Of a DNA stretch of 23,541 bases, positions 9,810 through 18,324 are shown piece by piece. Source of the DNA: Tubulinosema ratisbonensis (taxonomy: Eukaryota > Microsporidia > Tubulinosematidae); assembly GCA_004000155.1 (NCBI GenBank), contig RCSS01000655.1:1-23541 (forward strand), in the 5' to 3' direction. How positions within the stretch are numbered: position 1 is the first letter of the stretch; each line of letters opens with the position of its first letter. The position numbers and the translations under genes were made by a program. The notes below the pieces were generated by a model. The model had not been told where the DNA came from. It did not search any database and saw nothing but the letters and a program-made list of their open reading frames with translations.

Positions 9810-12366
9810 ACCCTGTAAAAATAATAAAATTTTCTTATTTTTTTAATAAAAAATTGTTTTTAAAAAATACACAATTCAAACTTGAAAGTTTTAGGCATAT
9901 AAACCATCAAAACTTAATTAAAGCATTTTTTAAATTAGTAGATTTTATTTCACATTTAAATTTTAAAAGGAAATAATAGTTTAAAGGTTTTGAAAAATAT
10001 ATTCCGATAAAAAAAAATGTTATTCCTTCGTTAAGATAAACAAGAGATATGTAAATTTGATTGTTAAGCATAAATTATTATATAATTACTTAAGAATAAA
10101 TGCTTAGTCAGGATTTGTGACAATCAATTATAAATTTAATGTAAATTTATCTGCTCAAAATTATATTTTTATTTTTCACTTTGTAAAACATTCGACACAT
10201 ATTTTAATAATTAATCTATACAAATTACATTTACTTGAACGACTCTTACTGAATATCAATATATTTTTTTTAACATCTGAGAAACCTAGAAACATATTAT
10301 TTACTTACCTAATCCTACTTCTAGATTTTTCTGCGGCAGCATTATAATGAAAACTAAATATTTAAATTGCCTATAATTAGAAACAAAAAGGTAGTTATTA
10401 TGTTCAAAAAGATACAAAATTTTTCGAGAATTTTTTTTCTAATAATAAATTTTTAATCTTTTGAAAGTTTGCTTCTTTTTATAATAAAAAATGCATTTTT
10501 GACAAAATATTTGAAATTTTAAATTTTTGATTTGTTTTATAAGATGACAAATGGTTTTGAAGAAAAATTTATATTAGTTATATGATTTCAATAAAAATTA
10601 TTATATAAGTCCGTAATGACTGGGATGAAACTGATCTGCAGTTTTTAAAAAACGTGCTTTCTAAAAAAAGCGAATGCAATAGACAAAATCACAATGATTT
10701 TTCGTTTTTTGCAAACTTAAACACAAATTATTTATTTATTTCCTGATAGGCATATATTTCACATAATATTATTGCTATTAATTCAACAAAGCTTCATGTA
10801 TAATCATTGCAAATCTAGTTTACTAACATCATATTATATAACTGAAAAAAATTGTAAATGACTAATGCAAATGTTATATTGCACTATTGGACAGATTTAC
10901 AAAGATTCTGTAAAAATAGTATAAGATAAGGTAGAGTTAAACTGTTATTGAATTTATTAATAAAGTTTTCTTTGGAGGTTATATAGACTTTTTGACCTGT
11001 TCAGAATATTTTGATTTAGGCAGCGATGTTTGCTTGCTTATCTAATTAACTAAATAGACTTTAATGAAATTTTTTTACATTTCGCTTTAATGGATAAATA
11101 ACTATTATATGAAAGTTCTCAAAAACATATCTTAAATAATCAACTATTTCTAATTTATTAACATTCTTCTTTAAATATTTCTCATCGGCATATCTTTGAG
11201 AATAGTGGTCAGTTAATAGTTTACAAAAAAAGTAAATTTTTGTAAATTTTCTTTTGTTTAACTCTCTTTTTTTGTTACCTAAGAATGTTTCATCTATAAA
11301 GAGATCTTTTTACATACCTTATTTAAAAAATATGAATGCTTATTTACAGATAAAAAATGGTAAAATTTTTTGAGTTTACTGAAGATCAATTTTTGAAATA
11401 TACCTAAATCTAAAATTTTACTTATGAAAATGATCAGGAAAAATTGTATATATTTAATCAATAAGCATTTTGGTATTTTGATTTAATCGTTTATTTCTTA
11501 TTATTAGAAATAAATTAGTTCTAAAGTCAAAAAAATATGTTAAGAAATAATAATAAACATAAAATATGTATACCATTGTAGCAAAGTTCCTTGTATTATA
11601 TTTGTGAAAACCGAGAAACATGCAAAAATATTTCTTGTTTACTCTAGGTTGACATTTTAAATTCATATTTTAATTTTTTAGAGATATTAGAATATAAATT
11701 AATCGTATAAATTTTAAAAATTTTTATTATAATAGAAACAATTTTTGAACGATGCCTATAAAAAATCGAACCTGATGTCTAAAAAAATAAAGATTAATGG
11801 TATTTTTTATTAACGAATCCTTTTTATGTTCCAAATTATTTAAATGTTATTTTAAAGAGAAAAAATTTTGTTTATTAATAAAAAAAGTGAAGATATAAAT
11901 ATTTTGGTGTTTATATTTCTGTAATTCTTTGATTTCTACAAATTATTATATTAATAATAGTCGAAACATTTATTACATATAAATATCATACAAGCCTCAA
12001 CAACGCATTAATTCTTGTTACAGATTTATATGTTTGCAAAAAATAGAATTGATTCGCTAATTTAAATGTAAAAACTTTTCTAGAGCTTTAAATTATATAT
12101 GTATCTATTAATGTATTATTAAATATTTTAACCAAATATAGTAATTCAAATATTTTATAATCACCAATGATCTTTAAATATCTTAAAAAGAACATTATCA
12201 TATTCTTAAAAGTGAAACATTTTAGGTACTAAAAATTCAAATCAGTTTTAATTTACTATTGTTAACTAATTATGATATGTTAAAATATCAAAAAGGAAAT
12301 CATTGCCTAAAAAAGAGAAAATCATGAAAATATTTTAAAATTTTTGAAAAACATCCTTCCCCTTAA
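9810..12366. other. 2.6-kb AT-rich spacer between family genes B and C, no supportable gene
   Basis: AT-rich throughout. The longest open frames (10117-10347 on +, 11666-11454 on -) are compositionally skewed, and the first has no ATG start. A 46-codon open piece at about 10609-10750 (+) looks protein-like but has no ATG and is no longer than chance would give here. No RNA gene, terminal inverted repeat or transposase was recognised. Confidence 0.5.
12359..12362 (+). promoter_or_regulatory. CCCC start-proximal motif of secreted-family gene C
   Basis: CCCC ends four bases before the ATG at 12367, in the context TTCCCCTTAAATG. It supports the start choice and is the same motif type as at RACK1 and gene A. 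Confidence 0.5.
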
Positions 12367-13779
12367 ATGAAATCACTTTTGATGCTTTTGAAGCTAATTA
12401 CAACTATTTCCATACCAATTTTTAAACTTAAAACTTTCAATTCAGAATATAGATCGCTTATAAAATCTTTAACAAAGCTTAAAGATTTAAGAATTACTTT
12501 TCTCAAAAATAGCCCTAACATTCAAACAATTGCTATAAATCACAAGTTAGAATTTGAAGATCAAACTTCTCATAAATCACAAATAGCCATTTCTGAAAAT
12601 ATATTCAAGATTCACCTAAAAGTAAAAAAGTTTATTGTCTATTGTAAAAGATACCAAACATCAAACATGTTATTAAGATTCCTTTTATACGAAATCAAAT
12701 ATGACTTGGATGTTTTACAAATGAACATAAAAAAGGTGTATTTGTTTGTTCAGGATATTGAGTTTCTTATATGTTTGGGAATAGGAGTTAGTATAAAAAC
12801 AAAATTAATAAATCAACCTACAAACATATTAATAGAAGAACTTAAAAGACTGTTAAATAATTTGATATGTTCACTTTCGTCAATAGAAGCTAGTCACGAA
12901 ATCTTTTTAACTTTATCAAAAAAAGAATATACAGCCCGGTATAAAGAAAGTGATTTAGCTAAAACTAAACAAAATTTAATAAACGACAGAATAAATGAAC
13001 ACATTTCTGAGCGAATCAAGTTAAACAAAAAAATCAATTCTTATATGTCAAGAAAAAATCAAAAAAAGCTGAACAATTACACTTTTGAAAAACTCTATTC
13101 TATTGAATTAATGCTTAAAGCAGCAAGAATCACAAACATTGGCATTTGTAAAAACGAGATTAAGCAATATATAACACCTCGCGAACAACAATTGTTACAA
13201 ACATGTAAACAATCAACGCCAAAAATAAAACTCAAAAAAGAGCTATTTATCAGGTTTATGGTGAATAAAATCTGTGATTTACAGAATGATTGTTTTCAGG
13301 CAATAAAAATATTGTATAAACTTGTTAAACTAAAAAAAGAATTTGAATTCATCAAATATTTTATTAAAATAACCAATCATCCCAAAGAAAATACCAACAA
13401 AGTAGACACAAAATTAAGAAAAAATGGAATATACTTATATGCTAGGATTGATGTTATATCATTAGAATACATGAGAAGTGTAGTAGATTTGTATTGGATT
13501 GTTTATCTAAAAATTCCAGCTTATCGATCAGTCTATTATATCATTAAAGATGTTTTTACAAACAGAATTAATGACGAAAGCTTTCAGAGATTAGAATTAA
13601 CTTTAAACAGTTCAACTGAATGCGTAACTAATTTATTAACAAGATCTTTTTATCTAATTTTTAATTTAAATGATATATCATTGAAATCCTGGTGTGTAAA
13701 TGAAACAAAAATTCAAGATGAAATTAACGAAGTAAAACAATTGATCTCAGATTTGTATTTAAAAGATGGACAAGATTAA
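12367..13779 (+). CDS. Secreted-family protein C (470 aa)
   Basis: An unrecognised 470-residue predicted secreted protein. The N-terminus (MKSLLMLLKLITTISIPIF) is a signal peptide or signal anchor, and the rest is basic and predicted helical without further clear membrane spans. It is the closest relative of protein B. Shared blocks at identical residue positions are FVQDIEF (127-133), EIFLTL (178-183), KEYT followed by YKES (about 186-195), NLIN (203-206), and YLYARIDVISLEY (about 356-368) followed by VVDLYW. Substitutions between the two are mostly conservative, so both copies appear maintained as proteins, which argues against pseudogenes. It ends 544 bases from the convergent RecQ gene. 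No catalytic motif is visible, and function is unknown. Confidence 0.85.
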   Translation: MKSLLMLLKLITTISIPIFKLKTFNSEYRSLIKSLTKLKDLRITFLKNSPNIQTIAINHKLEFEDQTSHKSQIAISENIFKIHLKVKKFIVYCKRYQTSNMLLRFLLYEIKYDLDVLQMNIKKVYLFVQDIEFLICLGIGVSIKTKLINQPTNILIEELKRLLNNLICSLSSIEASHEIFLTLSKKEYTARYKESDLAKTKQNLINDRINEHISERIKLNKKINSYMSRKNQKKLNNYTFEKLYSIELMLKAARITNIGICKNEIKQYITPREQQLLQTCKQSTPKIKLKKELFIRFMVNKICDLQNDCFQAIKILYKLVKLKKEFEFIKYFIKITNHPKENTNKVDTKLRKNGIYLYARIDVISLEYMRSVVDLYWIVYLKIPAYRSVYYIIKDVFTNRINDESFQRLELTLNSSTECVTNLLTRSFYLIFNLNDISLKSWCVNETKIQDEINEVKQLISDLYLKDGQD

Positions 13780-14323
13780 TTTTTTAAAATTAAATTCTTT
13801 ATATGTCTAACATAATTTTAAATAAAATTATTTTTAAATCAAATATGAAATTTGTAATCAGCAAAAAAACGTTTAAAGATAATGGAATATTTTTATTTAT
13901 TTTTTTATCTAAAATTTCAATGTTTTGGGTTATCTAATATTAATCTTGATTTTAAATTGTAATTTTATAATTTTATATTAAAAAGTTAAGTATGAACATT
14001 TTAAATAAATTAATTTTTAATTTAATTTAATTTTTGAGGTTAAATTTATCAGAAAATTAAATGTTTTTCAAATGAAAAAAACTATACTTTTTCTAAAAAT
14101 TTTGAGAAAATTTATTTAGTCTGTTAATTAAATTAACAACTGATTTTAAAAGAATTCATCTGAAAAATAATTTTTTTTATTATTTTTAATTACTTATTTA
14201 CATCATAATTAATATAAAAAAAATAAATTTAATTTTAAAAATAATACAAAAAATCAAAAGACAATTTAATTTGATTCTAAAGTACAATTAAATTTGATAT
14301 CTAATTACAATTAAATGATGAAT
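13780..14323. other. Convergent 3'-3' spacer between family gene C and recQ
   Basis: A 544-base spacer holding the 3' flanks of two converging genes. It is almost pure A/T with long T and A tracts and no open frame or RNA gene. Poly(A) signals of AATAAA type occur by composition in many places here, so I assign none. Confidence 0.5.
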
Positions 14324-16480
14324 CTATTTTACAAAATAAAGCAATGTTCTCAAATACTTTCCATTCCTTTCAACTTTCTCTTTAATCCTTCCTTTAGTTA
14401 TTAACTCTCTCAATAAAGAATGTTTTATTTTATTACTTATTTTACATTCCTTAAATAACTTAGTAGCTGAAATACCATTGTTATTTTTTAAATAATTTAA
14501 TAAAATTAATTCTGTTTCTTTATCATTTTTATTGTCATATTCTAATTTATTATTTTTTTCATTCTTTTTTAAACAAATATCACAAAGAGAACATTCTTTA
14601 CTCTCTTCATTAAAATACTCTAATAATTTTACTCTTCTACATTTGTCACTCTCACACAGTTGTACAACTAAATCTACTTCTTTACTTCTAGTCATTTGAA
14701 ATATTCTATGTCTGTCTGAGTAATGGTAATACATAACACATTCACTTGGTAAATTATCTCTTCCTGCCCTCCCTGTCTCTTGGTAATAACAATCTAAATT
14801 TTTAGGAATAGAATAATGTATTACAAACCTAACATCTTTCTTATTAATACCCATACCAAATGCTATAGTGGCTATCATAATTGTATTACTTCTACTCCAT
14901 TCTGTTTGGATTGACTCTCTTTCTTTAGAAGACAGTCCTGCGTGGTAAAAATATGTTTTAAGATTGTAATAATTTAAGGAAGAACAAAGCTCTTCACACT
15001 CTTTTTTAGAAATACAATAAATTATTCCACTACAATCCTTGTAATAAACTGTGATAAATGAAACTATGTCTTTTATTACTGCATCTTTTAATGATTTACC
15101 TTTTAAATCTGATTTATTTTTTATTTTGTAAATTAAATTACTTCTTAAAAAAGATTGTGTAAAAATCTTAGGGGTAATCTTTAAATTTTCACATATTTTT
15201 TTAAGGACTNAAGGAGTGGCTGTGGCTGTAAGGCAAAGTATTGGTGCATTAAATTTCTTTAATTCTAAAGAAAGGTAATCTGGTCTAAAATCATTTCCCC
15301 ATTGTGTTAAGCAGTGCACTTCATCAATCACAAACCTAACTTTTATTTTAGAGAGGATANTTTCTAACCTGGTGGATGAATTTAACAATTCAGGAGTAAC
15401 ATAAAATATTTTTACTAACCCTCTTCCTTCTATCCACTCTTCTAATAAATTAAAACAAGTTTCTCTGTCATTCTTCTTCATACTCCCATAAAATGCTACG
15501 GCTGGAATATCAAGCCTTAACAAACTTTCTACTTGATCTTTAATTAATGCTATGAGTGGTGATATCACAATACTAACCCTTTCTTCTAAAAGCACTGGTA
15601 ATTGGTAGCACAAACTTTTACCTCCACCTGTAGGCATAAGCACAAAAGTGTCTTTATTTTCTAAAACTGTGTTTATTATTTCTAATTGGTTGGTCCTAAA
15701 TCTTTCTATTTTAAAAATGGTTTGTAAACAATAAACCAGTTCTTTTATTCTATGCTTACTGATTGACTTATTTTCTTCTATCAGTTTATTTAAATAAAAT
15801 TGTGTGTCTGATTCTTGGTTCATTTCTAAAACATTAAATTCTTCATTAAATTCTACGTTGTTAAAAGTTGAATTTTTCAAAATTTCAATGTCATTGTTTG
15901 ACTGTGTAAATTTAAAATTACTTTCTTCTTCAAGGTTTATGCTTTCTTTCTCACAGCTTATACTTTCTTTTTCACTAAGCTCAAAACTGCATAAAACAGG
16001 TTCACTTACACATTTAAGATTCTCTCTTCCTGTGTTTCTATCAACGAGGACTCTTTTGCTTTCTAACACTTCAACTTTTCTAGTAAGAAAATCATCCACT
16101 TTCTTTATTAGCTCTGTACATTTATCTTTCTTTTCTATGATTTGTATATCGTCACTCATTTNAATTTTATGCAACTTTTTATTTAAATGCTTATTTTCTA
16201 ATATTTCTATGTTTTTATTTTTATGCGCATAAACTGTGTTTGGTGTGCAGCTAAGCTCTATTAGTTCTAAATTTGCGAATTCATAAATTTTATTTTCTTT
16301 TTTTGTTTGGTTGTCAGGTTTAGCTGATAAGTTTAACTGGTCACTCTCTGTTATACTAAATGTTTCTATTGTGTCTGTTAAGGTGTTTAGTTCTGCTTCC
16401 GATAAAGTGTCTTCTTCTTTGTTAGTGTTTAATGCTATTTTAATAAATGTGTCGTCTGGTGTCATAGGCAATTTTTTCAT
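14324..16480 (-). CDS. recQ: RecQ-family 3'-5' DNA helicase (Sgs1/BLM type)
   Basis: A 718-residue ATP-dependent helicase. In the family it unwinds recombination and replication intermediates in the nucleus. Residues 1-240 are an acidic, low-complexity extension. The core then carries, in order: motif 0 (FRTNQ, 261-265), Walker A TGGGKS (284-289), motif Ia ([12 protein letters not shown]), motif II DEVH (386-389, where DEAH is usual), the RecQ aromatic loop [10 protein letters not shown] (393-402), motif III TATAT (418-422), and motif [11 protein letters not shown] (567-575). The RecQ zinc site follows, with C614 (in CRR), C630, C633 and C636 spaced almost as in bacterial RecQ. A winged-helix-like RQC part runs from about 656 to the end. 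No HRDC domain follows. AACC lies just before the ATG on the coding strand, and AAATTT-like words lie upstream. Three N bases fall in the gene: codon 107 is NAA, codon 424 is TNA and codon 375 region is ANT. The first two could include stops, though the intact frame on both sides argues against it. Confidence 0.95.
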   Translation of the reverse strand: MKKLPMTPDDTFIKIALNTNKEEDTLSEAELNTLTDTIETFSITESDQLNLSAKPDNQTKKENKIYEFANLELIELSCTPNTVYAHKNKNIEILENKHLNKKLHKIXMSDDIQIIEKKDKCTELIKKVDDFLTRKVEVLESKRVLVDRNTGRENLKCVSEPVLCSFELSEKESISCEKESINLEEESNFKFTQSNNDIEILKNSTFNNVEFNEEFNVLEMNQESDTQFYLNKLIEENKSISKHRIKELVYCLQTIFKIERFRTNQLEIINTVLENKDTFVLMPTGGGKSLCYQLPVLLEERVSIVISPLIALIKDQVESLLRLDIPAVAFYGSMKKNDRETCFNLLEEWIEGRGLVKIFYVTPELLNSSTRLEXILSKIKVRFVIDEVHCLTQWGNDFRPDYLSLELKKFNAPILCLTATATPXVLKKICENLKITPKIFTQSFLRSNLIYKIKNKSDLKGKSLKDAVIKDIVSFITVYYKDCSGIIYCISKKECEELCSSLNYYNLKTYFYHAGLSSKERESIQTEWSRSNTIMIATIAFGMGINKKDVRFVIHYSIPKNLDCYYQETGRAGRDNLPSECVMYYHYSDRHRIFQMTRSKEVDLVVQLCESDKCRRVKLLEYFNEESKECSLCDICLKKNEKNNKLEYDNKNDKETELILLNYLKNNNGISATKLFKECKISNKIKHSLLRELITKGRIKEKVERNGKYLRTLLYFVK

Positions 16481-17230
16481 TGGTTAATAAATTTTAATTT
16501 AGGAGGGAATTTTATTCATTTTTTTTATTTATAAAAAATATTATCTTTAAATGAATATGTTTAAATAATAAATATTTATTTATTTAATTTTTTAAATAAA
16601 GAAAAATTTAAATAAACAATAAAAATAAAATATTTATAATAGAGAATTTTGAAGTTTTTGAATGGTGAAAAAGAGTTTTTTTAAATATAAAAGCAATTAG
16701 AACGAAATGAAGTATATATTTGCTAAAATTTTTTTATTTTTATTTAAATCTATTTTTTACTCATCGGATGATAAAGAGAAATGAAATGTGATTTAATAGA
16801 TTAAATAAAAAATTAAATAAGAAATTAATACTTTTATTTATTAAATATTCATCTCACTTGAATTTACATCCACTAAAATATCACAATAATATTTGATTAA
16901 ATCTGCTTATTTTTGTCAAATAAATAAAAACTTATCATTAAAACACCACATAAACGTTTTTTATTTATGATATAAGGCAACAGTTAATATATTTAATTAA
17001 AAAAATTGATCAAATGCTTATTATATTTTTTTAAATTAATAATATTATGTTTTTTTACAAATTTTTTTAACATATTTTTTAGTAATAATTTTGAATATTT
17101 TAACAATTCATTGCTAAATTGTTAATACAAGTTTCTTCACGTATAATATTTTTAGCTTATTTTTTTTTGTTTAATTTTATAAGATTTTGTTTTTATTTAT
17201 GAATGTTTTTATATAAGTTAATATTTTTTT
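16481..17230. other. 750-base spacer upstream of recQ
   Basis: This is the 5' flank of the recQ gene, read on the minus strand. Next to the start codon are AACC (16482-16485) and an AAAATTT word. Both resemble the start-proximal and upstream motifs described in Microsporidia. The rest is AT-rich with stops in all frames and ends in a T-run (17223-17230) that borders the RNA-like island. No gene was seen. Confidence 0.45.
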
Positions 17231-17445
17231 GTTGCCTGGGATGGTTAATCCATACCAAGATCTTTTCGCTATACTTTCAATATAGAGTACAATAGCCTGT
17301 TAAAAGAAACATATGGTAAAGTATGTTTCCACATGATTGGTTATAGCTCAAGATACGGCGAGCCTTTCACCCGCTATAACCCACACCCATGCACGCTATT
17401 AACTGCCTAAGTCTACCTTACTTTGCAAGCTTTAGCTACAGGAAG
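17231..17445. ncRNA. Candidate structured non-coding RNA (possible U5 snRNA-like hairpin)
   Basis: The base composition jumps here: GC is visibly higher than in the flanks, yet there is no open reading frame. Several perfect hairpins lie in a row: 17238-17256 (ATGG/CCAT stem, 5-nt loop, extended by GG/CC), 17269-17285 (CTATA/TATAG, 7-nt loop), 17306-17329 (GAAACATA/TATGTTTC) and 17339-17381 (nine pairs, GGTTATAGC/GCTATAACC). Inside the last, on the + strand, an 11-nt loop AGCCTTTCACC (17361-17371) is closed by GCG/CGC. It resembles the conserved U5 loop 1 (GCCUUUYAC), with a U5-like internal-loop word TCAAGATAC upstream. No proper Sm site (A-U4-6-G) follows, only ACTTTG near 17420, so the U5 reading is tentative. 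Strand and exact ends are unknown. No tRNA T-arm, 5S, U1, U2 or U6 landmark was found; RNase P/MRP or SRP RNA cannot be excluded by eye. Confidence 0.4.
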
Positions 17446-18324
17446 TATTGTTATGTTATTTAATAACCTCCTAAACTAATCAGATAAAATAAATTTACTA
17501 AAATAGTCACGTAATAAAAATTGTTAATGGAAAATTCAAAACATTTCTTTAAATGTAATCGTACAAGCTTTTAATAACCCAGTAATTTAAAAAAAATAAG
17601 ACGTGTATCTCATTTTTTCTTCTAAAGGAATGAAATAAGAAGTAATAAAATTGAATAAATTATTAATAACCAGTTATTTACTTTATAATAAGATTTTATA
17701 GACAAAGTATAACAAAGGTATTATAAATTAATGCCATTAAAGTAAACTGTATCTTTTAAATTCAAATATTAAAGTGATTTTACTTTAATCAAGGTATAAT
17801 AACATTTTAAAAAAAATATTTGCCAAGCATTTTTGTAATGTAGCACATTTATATGGTTTTGATATTTTAATATTCAAATTATTAAAATATTTCTCATGAA
17901 TATGCAAGGTAAGTGAGAATTTTAAAAATGAAATAAAAATAACAGGTTTAGTTTTAAATATACATGTAAGTATACAAAATGCCTGATCGATATCTATTTT
18001 AGTACAAACTGTCCTTACATAAATTTGCAATTTCAAATATAACTTTTTTATAATTTCAAAATTACTGATTCATAATTTATTTATCATTGTTGTTCTTTCC
18101 TTTCTTCCATAAATAAATGTTAATTATTTCTCACAAAAAAATTTAAAAAGTAAATTTGATTTTTGATTTAATTTTTAAATAAAAAAGAATTTACAAAATT
18201 ATTAAAACATTTATAAAGTTTTATAAATAAAAACAGATCAAACTTTTTACGAACAACTTTTTGTAAAATAAAACTTAAAGAATTTTTTAGTAAACTTTTA
18301 ATAAAACCGAATTCTTGAATTTTC
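17446..18324. other. 880-base AT-rich spacer downstream of the large secreted gene
   Basis: AT-rich sequence between the RNA-like island and the stop codon of the large secreted gene. One 83-codon minus-strand frame (18036-17785) begins with TTG rather than ATG, resembles nothing I know and is not called. No other structure was recognised. Confidence 0.45.

Noticed and set aside
9710..9976. Plus-strand open frame overlapping the 3' end of gene B
   Set aside because: It begins at a TTG, overlaps B out of frame and shows no conservation with C; it is a shadow frame plus chance extension.
10117..10347. 76-codon plus-strand open frame in the B-C spacer
   Set aside because: No ATG start (it begins with GTG), and its composition is that of AT-rich spacer; the length is within chance.
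10609..10750. 46-codon open piece with mixed, protein-like composition
   Set aside because: No ATG, bounded by stops and no family resemblance; several such pieces are expected by chance in about 12 kb of spacer.
11454..11666. 70-codon minus-strand open frame
   Set aside because: Phe/Tyr/Asn-rich composition typical of translated AT-rich DNA, with no signal peptide or motif.
15804..16232. 142-codon plus-strand frame inside recQ
   Set aside because: It is antisense to the low-complexity N-terminal extension of recQ; its Ser/Leu/Phe richness comes from the complement of Glu/Lys/Asn codons.
17262..17300. tRNA-Glu-like anticodon arm (CTATA, loop CTTTCAA, TATAG)
   Set aside because: The D-arm-like hairpin is too far upstream and no T-arm follows; it is better treated as one hairpin of the larger RNA-like island.
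17785..18036. 83-codon minus-strand open frame
   Set aside because: It starts with TTG rather than ATG, with no upstream ATG in frame and no recognisable feature.
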